Positions 53,505 to 61,415 of a stretch of DNA of 64,000 bases are shown here, in pieces. Source of the DNA: Tenggerimyces flavus (GTDB taxonomy: Bacteria; Actinomycetota; Actinomycetes; Propionibacteriales; Actinopolymorphaceae); contig NZ_JAFBCM010000001.1 in NCBI RefSeq assembly GCF_016907715.1, positions 3,410,001-3,474,000 of the forward strand, in the 5' to 3' direction. The notes beneath the pieces are model-generated. The model was not told the origin of the DNA and did no database searches. It saw only the letters and a program-made list of their open reading frames with translations. A program made the position numbers and the translations under genes. Each line of letters opens with the position of its first letter. The stretch's first letter is position 1.

Positions 53505-54421
53505 GCGCGCCCGCGTACGTCGCGAGCGACGCTGCTCTGCTGGCGGTGGCCGAGGCGATCGCCGGGGACTGGGAACGGGTCGGGGCGCGGGGGCACTTCC
53601 TCGCCCGCAACCTCGAGACCGGAGAGCAGCTGGGCTTCGACGTCGAGACGCCCGTACCGCTCGCGTCGGTCGCGAAGTTCCCGGTGGCGTTGGCCGTTCT
53701 CGAACGGGTGGCCGCGGGGGCCATCGATCCGGCGCGGCAGCTGACGATCGCGCCCGGGACGAGCATCGGCCCGACCGGAATCGCGGCGTTCCGCTACCCG
53801 GTCACGGTGGCGGTCGGCGATCTTGTGTTCCTGATGCTGAGTATCAGCGACAACGCGGCTGGCGACGCGCTGCTCGACCTGGTGGGCCTCGACGAGCTGG
53901 GCCGGAGCCTGGCAGCGTGGGACTGTCCGGGGGTGCGGCTTCGCCATCGCCTGCAGCGGTTGTACGAGTGCGCGGTGGGAGTGGCGGGTGAGGACTTCGG
54001 GCTGGCGTTGGAGCTGGCGATCCGCGACGACCAGTCCGGCAACCACACGATCGAGACACTCGACCCCGCGCACGCCAACGTCGGCACGGCCGCGGCCCTC
54101 GTCGACCTGCTGGGGAAGGTGTGGCTGGACGAGATCGCCTCGCCGCCCGCGACCGCGGAGCTGCGCCGGCTGATGTCGCTGCAGGTGTTCACCCAGCGGT
54201 TGTCGAGCGACCTGCGTACGGACACCGTGCGGGTGAGCGGGAAGACGGGAACGTTCCTGCATCTGCGCCACGAGATCGGCGTGGTGGAAGCCGATTCCGG
54301 CGACCGGGTAGCGATCGCGGCGCTGACCCGCTCCACCCGCCGCGCGTCCCTGGCCGCCGACATCGACCTCGCGATCGGCACCGCGGCACGCTCGGCGTTC
54401 GAAGCTCTCCGCACCGTCTGA
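53501..54421 (+). CDS. blaB: Cytoplasmic serine beta-lactamase-like protein (BlaB-like regulator)
   Basis: The 306-aa protein has the three class A/PBP motifs: S-V-A-K at 56-59, S-D-N at 116-118 and K-T-G in VSGKTGTF near 250. It lacks a signal peptide, so it stays in the cytoplasm and is unlikely to protect the cell as a lactamase. The S. cacaoi BlaB protein has these properties and is needed for beta-lactamase induction together with BlaA. The ATG overlaps the blaA stop. A true hydrolase cannot be excluded, since no clear Glu166 equivalent was identified either way. Confidence 0.75.
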   Translation: MSAPAYVASDAALLAVAEAIAGDWERVGARGHFLARNLETGEQLGFDVETPVPLASVAKFPVALAVLERVAAGAIDPARQLTIAPGTSIGPTGIAAFRYPVTVAVGDLVFLMLSISDNAAGDALLDLVGLDELGRSLAAWDCPGVRLRHRLQRLYECAVGVAGEDFGLALELAIRDDQSGNHTIETLDPAHANVGTAAALVDLLGKVWLDEIASPPATAELRRLMSLQVFTQRLSSDLRTDTVRVSGKTGTFLHLRHEIGVVEADSGDRVAIAALTRSTRRASLAADIDLAIGTAARSAFEALRTV

Positions 54422-54425
54422 GACG

Positions 54426-54880
54426 TCAGTGCAGGACGAGCAGGACGTGCTCGTTCTCGCCGTGCTGGACGAGGCCGGAACGTGCGAAGCCGAGCTTCTC
54501 CAGCAGCTTCACCGAGCCGACATTCCCACCACCGGGTCCGCGTACAGCGGCCTGGCGACCTCGGCGGCGAGGAAGAAGCGCAGAGCCGCGGTGCCGATGC
54601 CACGGCCCCAGAAGGCGCGGCCCAGCCAGTAGCCGAGGAAGCGGCGGCCGTCGTCCTCGGTCCAGGCCACCACGCTGCCGGCGAGAACGTCGTCGGCGAG
54701 GATCGCCTGCACGAAGACGTCGGGATGCCCGAGCACCTGCGTCTTCCAGTGCGTCATGAACCGCGAGCGCTCCCGCGGCACGAACTTCGACCGGCGTACG
54801 GCCTCCTCGTCGTGCTCCTGCTCGTAGAACACCTCCAGATCTGCCTCGACCACGTCACGCAACCGCACATCCAGTCCCAT
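54426..54880 (-). pseudogene. GNAT acetyltransferase with a frameshift
   Basis: The first frame (ATG 54880) gives MGLDVRLRDVVEADLEVFYE and the acetyl-CoA region GRRFLGYWLGRAFWGRGIGT, but stops early after RPLYADPVV. The missing final helix and strand lie in a second frame as GNVGSVKLLEKLGFARSGLV then QHGENEHVLLVLH, ending at 54426. The shift is near 54518-54532, in a GGTGGTGGG run. A one-base loss or a sequencing error is equally likely. If corrected it is about a 150-aa RimJ/RimL-like enzyme. Confidence 0.75.
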
Positions 54881-54914
54881 AGCGGCAAAGCCTCTCAGCG
54901 CCCACCGACAAGGC

Positions 54915-55925
54915 TCAGGAACGCACCACCAGCACGTGTTCCTGGCGCGGGACCAGCTCGCCGATCACCGGCACGCCGGGCAGCTCGCCCGCCAGCAGCA
55001 GCCCGCCCGACGTCTGCGCGTCGGCCAACAACAACGCCTCGTCGGACGAGACCGCCGACAGGTCCGCATAAGGAGCCACCCACTCCAGGTTGCGCCGCGA
55101 ACCGCCGCTCACATAACCCGCGGCCAACGACTCCCGCGCCCCAGCGAGGTACGGAACGGCAGCGGCCGAGACGACCGCCGTCACCCCGCTCGCCCGCGCG
55201 AGCTTGTACAGATGCCCGAGCAGCCCGAACCCCGTCACGTCCGTCGCGCACGCGATCCCCGCCTCCACCGCGGCCACGGACGCGGAACGGTTCAGCGCCA
55301 CCATGCTCGCAACGGCCTCCGGGAACACCTCGCCCGTCGACTTGTGACGGTTGTTGAGAATCCCGACTCCGAGCGGTTTCGTCAACGACAACGGCAAACC
55401 CGCTCGCCCGGCGTCGTTCCGCAGCAACTGCGAGGGCGACGCCACGCCGGTCACCGCCATGCCGTACTTCGGCTCGGGGTCGTCGATGCTGTGCCCGCCA
55501 GCCACATGGCAGCCCGCCGCGTGCGCAACGGAAACGCCGCCCCGCAGCACCTCGGCGGCCAACGAAGCAGGCAGCACGTCGCGTGGCCAGCCGAGCAGGT
55601 TCACCGCGACGACCGGCCGCCCGCCCATCGCGTAGATGTCCGACAGCGCGTTCGCCGCCGCGATCCGACCGAAGTCGTACGCGTTGTCGACCACCGGCGT
55701 GAAGAAGTCTGCGGTCGCCAACAGCGCAAGGCCGTTCTCGATCCGTACGGCCGCCGCGTCGTCGCCACCGTCCAACCCGACGAGCAGTTCACCGGCTGGC
55801 GACTCGACCGGGCTGGCACCGGCGAGCCCCTTCACCAGCTCCTCGAGCTCACCAGGCGGGATCTTGCACGCGCAGCCGCCGCCGTGGGCGTACTGGGTCA
55901 GCCGATACTCCATCGTCGTGGACAT
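54915..55925 (-). CDS. selD: Selenide, water dikinase
   Basis: SelD makes selenophosphate from selenide and ATP for selenocysteine or selenouridine. The 336-aa protein has the glycine-rich catalytic loop HGGGCACK with Cys18 (catalytic position) and Lys21. It also has VGLDGGDDAAAVRI, the ATP/metal Asp residues in LATADFFTP and ANALSDIYAMGG, GGHSIDDPEPKYGMAVTG and ACATDVTGFGLLGH. The catalytic residue is Cys, not Sec. ATG 55925 has GGAAGG 9 nt upstream. No selA, selB or tRNA-Sec is in this window, so partners must be elsewhere. Confidence 0.93.
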   Translation of the reverse strand: MSTTMEYRLTQYAHGGGCACKIPPGELEELVKGLAGASPVESPAGELLVGLDGGDDAAAVRIENGLALLATADFFTPVVDNAYDFGRIAAANALSDIYAMGGRPVVAVNLLGWPRDVLPASLAAEVLRGGVSVAHAAGCHVAGGHSIDDPEPKYGMAVTGVASPSQLLRNDAGRAGLPLSLTKPLGVGILNNRHKSTGEVFPEAVASMVALNRSASVAAVEAGIACATDVTGFGLLGHLYKLARASGVTAVVSAAAVPYLAGARESLAAGYVSGGSRRNLEWVAPYADLSAVSSDEALLLADAQTSGGLLLAGELPGVPVIGELVPRQEHVLVVRS

Positions 55926-55962
55926 GGCCCCCATCCTTCCGTTGCCTGGTTACGCTCGGAAG

Positions 55963-58338
55963 GTGGATCGGGTCGCGATGCCGGAGCAGCTCCGGGCGGC
56001 GGGCGTCACGGCTCGTGAGCTGGATACGTTCTGGCTCGTCGCGGACCGCTTGCAGAACAGGGCCATCGCCGACCGGCTCAGCGTCTCCGAACGTACGGTC
56101 GAAAGCCACATCTCGTCCCTGCTGCGCAAACTGGGCGGAACGAACCGCATCTCCCTCGTCGCCATGGCCGACGATCTCCGCGATCAGCTCGAGCGGCGCG
56201 ACGCCAGCCTGCCGATGCCGCTCTCGTCGTTCGTCGGCCGCACCGACCAGCTCGACGATCTCGCTGAGCTCGTCACCGCGCACCGGCTCGTCACGTTGAC
56301 CGGACCCGCGGGTGCCGGCAAGACCCGCCTAGCACTGCAGCTCGCCCGCACCACCGACGCGCTCCCGCCGGCGACACTCGTCGACCTCGCCGCGCTGCCG
56401 CCTGGGGGACCGGTGGAACGTGCGTTCACCGACGCGCTCGGCATCGACATCGAGGGCCGCCCGGCCCGGACGATCCTGCGCGACGCGCTCAGCGAGGGCC
56501 GGCACTGGCTGGTCGTCGACAACTGCGAGCATGTCGCCGACGCCGTGGCCGCGCTGCTCTCCGCGTTGCTGTCCTCGACCAGACAGCTCACCGTGCTCGC
56601 GACCAGCCACGGACCGCTGCGGGTGGCGGGTGAGGTCGTGTACGAGGTGCCGCCGCTCGGCCTCCCGCCGGAGTCCGCCACGGATCAAGACGCCGAAGCG
56701 GTCAGGCTGTTCGCCGACCGGGCCGCCGCGGCCGCGCCCGGATTCGCCGTCACCCAAGAGAACGCCCGCGACGTCGCCGCGGTCTGCCGCCGGCTCGATG
56801 GGCTACCGCTCGCGATCGAGCTCGCCGCCGCGCGCATCCGTACGTTCTCCCCGGCCGAGCTGCTCGCCCGCCTCGACGACAGGTTCGCGTTCCTGACCGA
56901 CGGCGCGCGAGGCACCGAGACGCGGCATCGCACGCTGGAGGAGGCGCTGCGGTGGAGCTACGACCTGCTGGACGACGACGAACGGCTCGTGCTCGAACGC
57001 TGCTCGGTGTTTCCCGGCTCGTTCGACTACGACACCGTCGCGGGCGTCGTCAGCTACGCGCCGTCGACGTCGGCCGACTTCGACCGCGCGTTCCCAAGGC
57101 TGCTGGACCGATCTCTCGTCGTGTCCCGGCGCCGCGGGCAGACGACGGAGTACCGGCTGCTCGACAGCGTTCGTCATTTCGCCCACCGGCAGCTGGTCGA
57201 ACGCGAGGGTGGCGAGGCCGTCCGCGACCAGCACGCGAGGTACGTCTTCGCCCGGGCGGTCGGGCTCGGCGACGCCGTGCGCGGGAGTGACCAGCCCATG
57301 GCGTTGGCCTGGTTCGACCGGCGCTGGGGTGACCTCGTGGCGGCGATGAGCTGGGCCTTCGAGAGCGAGCAGTACGAGCTGGCCTGGACGTTCGTCGCCG
57401 GCGTCGGCACCGCGTGGGACGTGGTCGGCGTGCACGGCGTGCTGTTCGACTGGCTGGACCAGCTGCTCGAACGGCCTTGGCCAGCAGGGGAGCTGGGCCA
57501 GGCGGCCGCGGTGACGGCGGCCATCGCGCTCTGCCAGCAGAGCTCGGCGCGGTCGATCGAGATCGCCGAGCTCGCCGACCTGGCGACCTCACGGGCATCG
57601 ACGCTGCTGGCCCGTGGGTGGGCGGGCGGTCGGGGTCCGAAGGCGGGGGAGGCCGAAGCCCGCCGCCAGCTTCGGGAGGCCGCTGACCTGTTCGGGGCGG
57701 CGGGTGATCCCTGGCACCGGGCGTTCGCGCTGACCGGCCTGGCCGCCGTCGAGACGAACGCCGATGCAGCACTCGCCTGTTGTACGGAGAGCGCGGAGCT
57801 GTTCAGACAGTGCGGCGATCTCGTGAAACGGGCGAACGTGCTGTACCACATGGCGATGCGTGCGATCGAGTGGAACGTTCGCCTGGACGAGGTCGGCGGC
57901 TGGATCGCCGAGGCCAGTGAGCTCGCGGAGCGCGCGGGCACCCGGCACGAGATCCTGCACGTGGCGATCGTGGCCGCGACGTTCGACCAGGCGTGCGGCG
58001 AGTACGACCTCGCCGAGGCGCGTTTCCGCGAGTTGCTGAGCGAGTTCCGTCGCCTCGACGACCGCCGCTGCGTGTCGCGGTGCCTGCGCGGGCTGGGCCT
58101 GGCGGCGACCCGTTCGGGAGACCTGGACACCGCGCGTCGGCACCTGGTGGAGGCCGTACGTCTGGCCGCCGAGACCGGTCCGCGCCAGCGCGTCGTCGAC
58201 GCCCTCGAGCTGCTCGCGAACGTGGAGACGACCGCCGGCCGACCGGACCGCGCGGAGTTGATGCTCAAGGTCGGCGCAGCCGACGACCCGGTGGCGGAGC
58301 TGGACCTGCTCTTCTCCGCCCAAGGCCGTGTCTCTTAA
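55963..58338 (+). CDS. LuxR-type NB-ARC/TPR regulator with N-terminal HTH; stop supplied by a MITE
   Basis: The 791-aa protein has a LuxR HTH at the N-terminus (residues about 14-66: VTARELDTFWLVADRLQNRA, IADRLSVSERTVESHISSLL) and an NB-ARC/ATPase domain with Walker A TGPAGAGKT (about 113-121) and Walker B WLVVDNCEH. Then come a winged-helix part and TPR-like repeats to the end. It is probably a signal-responsive transcription activator. The last codons GRVS-stop lie inside the left terminal repeat of the partial MITE at 58324, so the natural C-terminus has been replaced. GTG 55963 or ATG 55978 may start it. It is divergent from selD. Confidence 0.82.
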   Translation: MDRVAMPEQLRAAGVTARELDTFWLVADRLQNRAIADRLSVSERTVESHISSLLRKLGGTNRISLVAMADDLRDQLERRDASLPMPLSSFVGRTDQLDDLAELVTAHRLVTLTGPAGAGKTRLALQLARTTDALPPATLVDLAALPPGGPVERAFTDALGIDIEGRPARTILRDALSEGRHWLVVDNCEHVADAVAALLSALLSSTRQLTVLATSHGPLRVAGEVVYEVPPLGLPPESATDQDAEAVRLFADRAAAAAPGFAVTQENARDVAAVCRRLDGLPLAIELAAARIRTFSPAELLARLDDRFAFLTDGARGTETRHRTLEEALRWSYDLLDDDERLVLERCSVFPGSFDYDTVAGVVSYAPSTSADFDRAFPRLLDRSLVVSRRRGQTTEYRLLDSVRHFAHRQLVEREGGEAVRDQHARYVFARAVGLGDAVRGSDQPMALAWFDRRWGDLVAAMSWAFESEQYELAWTFVAGVGTAWDVVGVHGVLFDWLDQLLERPWPAGELGQAAAVTAAIALCQQSSARSIEIAELADLATSRASTLLARGWAGGRGPKAGEAEARRQLREAADLFGAAGDPWHRAFALTGLAAVETNADAALACCTESAELFRQCGDLVKRANVLYHMAMRAIEWNVRLDEVGGWIAEASELAERAGTRHEILHVAIVAATFDQACGEYDLAEARFRELLSEFRRLDDRRCVSRCLRGLGLAATRSGDLDTARRHLVEAVRLAAETGPRQRVVDALELLANVETTAGRPDRAELMLKVGAADDPVAELDLLFSAQGRVS

Positions 58339-58397
58339 GTATCGCCTGGCGCGCGACACCTCCCCCATAGTCAGCAGAGGCCGCCTGGGCGCGGTGC
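58324..58397 (+). mobile_element. MITE copy C, left part only
   Basis: GGCCGTGTCTCTTAA then GTATCGCCTGGCGCGCGACA match the left end of the other copies. Homology to copy A stops near 58397, where the inverted palindromic element C begins. The right terminal repeat is missing. It carries the last four codons and stop of the upstream regulator gene. Confidence 0.7.
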
Positions 58398-58402
58398 GAA
58401 GT

Positions 58403-58552
58403 GTCGTGGTCGCCTTACCCGGCCAGTGGCCGCTCTACCTGGCGTCCACCCCACGTAAAGGGGCGAATGATCATGTAAACATGATCGTTGGCTCCAGAGC
58501 AGGGCGGGGCCGACCGGTCGAACGCACCGCCGGACGAAAGACCGATGCTAGG
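58403..58552 (-). repeat. Palindromic element, copy C (~150 bp, inverted)
   Basis: This is the reverse complement of 40256-40402 (copy A), with the palindrome ATGATCATG-TAAA-CATGATCGT and GTCCACCCCACGTAAA. In both loci it abuts a MITE end. It occupies the gap between the NB-ARC regulator and the glycosidase gene and has no coding content. Confidence 0.75.
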
Positions 58553-58626
58553 CGAACATCGGTCAGAACGTAGCCAGGCTTGAAGACTTCGTCCGACCAT
58601 CGAAAGAGACCGCGGACGGAGGAAGC

Positions 58627-60495
58627 GTGACGAGGCTGTGGTGGCAGGACCCGTTCCGCATGTTCCAGACCAACCTCCGCGAGATCGACGCCGGGTTCGA
58701 CGTCGACCGCGTCGCGGACTATCTCGTCGAGTTCGGTGTCAACACCTGGTTGCTCAGCGTCGGCGGCATCCTCTCGAACTACCCGACCGAGCTGGACTTC
58801 CAGACCCGCAACCCGTACCTCGCCAACAGACCGTCCGGCGACCTCGTCGGTGACGCCGTCGAAGCGGCGAAGCGCCGCGGCATCCGCGTGATGGCCCGGA
58901 TGGACTTCTCGAAGGTCGACCACCGCCGTGCCGAGCAGCATCCCGAGTGGTGCTTCGTCGACGCGGCCGGCGAGCACCAGGTCTACAACGGTCTGACCAG
59001 CGTCTGCCCGAGCGGCGATTACTACCAGAAACATCTGTTAGAGGTTCTCACTGAAGTTCTCGATCGTTACGAAATCGACGGGTTCTTCTGCAACTGGATG
59101 TCGTTCAACGAGGTCGACTACAGCCGGACGTACCGCGGCGTGTGTCAGTGCGTGTCCTGTGTACGCGGGTACGACGACGAGCTCCCGGTGGACCGGACCT
59201 CGCCCGGCTACGCGAGCTGGCAGCGGTTCTCGCGCGGCGTGCTCGACGACCTCACCGGCCGGATTCGCGACCACATCGCCGCGCGCCGGCCGGAGGCGCC
59301 GCTCGTTCTCGGTGACCGCGCGGACATCGTGTTCCACGAGGCGAACAACGCCGTCGGCAGGCCGCTCTGGCACCACCGCACGAGCGAGGCGGTCAGCCTG
59401 GCGAAGACGTACCGGCCGAACGTGCCCGTGCTCACCAACTCGGTCGGGTTCGTCGACATGCCGTACCGCATGGCCGGCGAGGACCCGAACCACTTCGCGC
59501 AGTACCTGACCCAGGCCATCGCGCGCGGAGCGAACCCGTCGACGTACATCATGGGAACGCCGTTCGACAATCCGTACGAGTGCCTGGAGGTCGCCAGCGA
59601 GCTGACCCGATTCCACCGCGACCATGCCGAGGTCTATCGCGACCTCGTGCCCGCGGCGGAGACGCTGCTCGTCCGGGGAGGTTCGCGCCCTGAGTTCGAG
59701 GGGCTGTATCTCGCCTTGCTGCAAGGGCATGTGCCGTTCGACGTCCTCGGTCAGGAACGGCTGGGAGATGTCGACCTCGGTCGGTATCGCGTGGTGGTGC
59801 TGCCCGACCTGGGGGAGGTCGAGAGCGAGCAGCTCGGCGAGTTCGTCCGCTCCGGTGGTGCGGTGGTCGCGACCGGACGAACGGAGCACGCCTGCCTGCC
59901 GGTCGAGCGGCGGCTGGCGAGGTACGAGTCAGAGGAGTCGGTCAGATCCCTTCATCTGAAGGCGAAACACGTGCTACCGGTGGTCGGCGCGTTCGACGTC
60001 GTGGAGCCGAGAGCGGGCGCCGAGACGGACTACCGAGTGCTGTCGCGCGCACCGTACGGTCCGCCCGAGAAGACCCACGGGCATGTCGAGCTGGACCGCT
60101 ACGGCCGCATCAGCGCCGCATACGAACGAGGGCGCGCTGTACTGCTGCCCTGGACAGTCGGGCGTGGGTATCGCGAGGTGGGGCTGACCGCGTACCGCGA
60201 CCTGATCCTCGACGAGGTCACCGCGGCCGGTGCGCCGCGGATCGAGACCGACCTGCCCGAGCAGGTGGAGATCGTGCTCGGGCGCTCGGCCGCTGGGACC
60301 GTCGTCCACCTGCTGAACAGGTCCGGCGACCAGCCACAGCGGTTCGCGCCGCCGGTGGAGATCGGCGAGTGCTGGTTGGCGATCGACGGTACGTTCCGCG
60401 CCCTGCATGCCGACCGCATCCTGACGAGCGAGAACGGAAAGGTGCGCCTGCCGCGGATCGGGCGCTTCGAGGTGCTCGCAGGCCGTGTCTCTTAA
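58627..60495 (+). CDS. Putative glycoside hydrolase (GHL6-like barrel with GH42-type trimerisation domain); stop supplied by a MITE
   Basis: The 622-aa protein has a TIM barrel of the hypothetical glycosyl hydrolase 6 type (WWQDPFRMFQTNLREIDAGF, FGVNTWLLSVGGILSNYPTE, MARMDFSKV, CPSGDYYQKHLLEVLTEVLD, YEIDGFFCNWM), then a beta-galactosidase-like trimerisation segment (about 360-440: LYLALLQGHVPFDVL, VVVLPDLGEV) and a beta-sandwich end. There is no signal peptide, so it acts inside the cell on small glycosides. The start is GTG 58627 after GGAGGAAGC. The last residues GRVS and the TAA come from the MITE terminal repeat at 60481, so a few native residues may be lost. Confidence 0.72.
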   Translation: MTRLWWQDPFRMFQTNLREIDAGFDVDRVADYLVEFGVNTWLLSVGGILSNYPTELDFQTRNPYLANRPSGDLVGDAVEAAKRRGIRVMARMDFSKVDHRRAEQHPEWCFVDAAGEHQVYNGLTSVCPSGDYYQKHLLEVLTEVLDRYEIDGFFCNWMSFNEVDYSRTYRGVCQCVSCVRGYDDELPVDRTSPGYASWQRFSRGVLDDLTGRIRDHIAARRPEAPLVLGDRADIVFHEANNAVGRPLWHHRTSEAVSLAKTYRPNVPVLTNSVGFVDMPYRMAGEDPNHFAQYLTQAIARGANPSTYIMGTPFDNPYECLEVASELTRFHRDHAEVYRDLVPAAETLLVRGGSRPEFEGLYLALLQGHVPFDVLGQERLGDVDLGRYRVVVLPDLGEVESEQLGEFVRSGGAVVATGRTEHACLPVERRLARYESEESVRSLHLKAKHVLPVVGAFDVVEPRAGAETDYRVLSRAPYGPPEKTHGHVELDRYGRISAAYERGRAVLLPWTVGRGYREVGLTAYRDLILDEVTAAGAPRIETDLPEQVEIVLGRSAAGTVVHLLNRSGDQPQRFAPPVEIGECWLAIDGTFRALHADRILTSENGKVRLPRIGRFEVLAGRVS

Positions 60496-60672
60496 GTAGC
60501 GCTGGTCATCGCGCTCCGCGCGATGGCGCGCGGCCCAAGGAAATTCACAGAGCGCGCCCGGCTGGGCGTGGTGCAGGAGGAATTCATAGTTCGTCCTATG
60601 GGTGACGAACTGGACCGCGGTCAGGCGGGATGCGGTGTGTCGCGCGCCAGGCGATAGTTAAGAGACACGGCC
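60481..60672. mobile_element. MITE copy D (192 bp, terminal inverted repeats)
   Basis: The ends are GGCCGTGTCTCTTAA and TTAAGAGACACGGCC, a perfect 15-bp inverted pair (17 bp with the flanking CA/TG). The inside, reverse-complemented, matches copy A, including TTCCTCCTGCACCACGCCCA. No ORF of significance is present, and target-site duplications were not evident. Confidence 0.8.
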
Positions 60673-60689
60673 TGGGTAGCGTTGCGGAC

Positions 60690-61415
60690 GTGCATGGACA
60701 ACTCGACGCGGCAGGCACTCTGGTGATCCTCGGCAACGCGCACCTGCGTGGCCTTCCCTGGCAGGACGTCGGCGCGTTCGGGTCCGCGCACGTCTTCGAT
60801 TTCCAACATCACCTGTTCCGGCTGGATGGCAACCTCTCGCAACCGGTGCACGAGTGGCCGACGTTGCTGTCCGCGCAGGGCGTACGGCGATGCTTCCTCC
60901 TGCTGCGCCCGCCGTCGGTCGGCGACGTCTGGAAGGCGGGCGCGTTGGGAACCGAGGTGCTCTGCCTCACGGCGGAAGGGTCGATCGCGTTCGAGGTGAC
61001 GTTCGCGCCCGGACCCGCGGAGGAGCCGAGGATCAAGCAGTTCGTGTTCGGCGACGGGACCCGCGGCCCGGCGCTCACGTCGCCGCCCGACCGGTCCCTC
61101 GACGCGGCTGCCGCCGAGCTGGACGGCGCACTCGTCGCCGCGTCGGAGGTGGCGTCCGGACTAGGCCTGGTGGACCCGTGGGTGGCGACGTTCGCGAAGG
61201 CACGCGACGCGCTGACGACGACACCGACGCTCCCGCTGCCCAGCTACAGCGAGCAGGCCTCGCGGATGCACGCCGCCGCGTCGGCCGCCTGGGTGTTCGG
61301 CGCGATGGGCAGCTGGAACGACTACGTCCCGCTCGCCGGCGAGCCCGGCAAGGTGACCGACCGGCTCTACCGCGCCTGCCTGAACGGCTTCGAGGCCGCG
61401 GTCAACGAGGCCTAG
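60690..61415 (+). CDS. Protein of unknown function
   Basis: This 241-aa frame starts at GTG 60690, 18 bp after the right end of MITE D; upstream in-frame codons are MITE sequence. It shows GTLVILGNAHLRGLPWQDVG, HVFDFQHHLFRLDG, RRCFLLLRPPSVGDVW and a final SRMHAAASAAWVFGAMGSWN. There is no signal peptide or membrane segment. I do not recognise a family. The MITE may have displaced the original promoter or start. The 3' end overlaps the convergent AfsR-type gene by 3 bp. Confidence 0.65.
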   Translation: MHGQLDAAGTLVILGNAHLRGLPWQDVGAFGSAHVFDFQHHLFRLDGNLSQPVHEWPTLLSAQGVRRCFLLLRPPSVGDVWKAGALGTEVLCLTAEGSIAFEVTFAPGPAEEPRIKQFVFGDGTRGPALTSPPDRSLDAAAAELDGALVAASEVASGLGLVDPWVATFAKARDALTTTPTLPLPSYSEQASRMHAAASAAWVFGAMGSWNDYVPLAGEPGKVTDRLYRACLNGFEAAVNEA

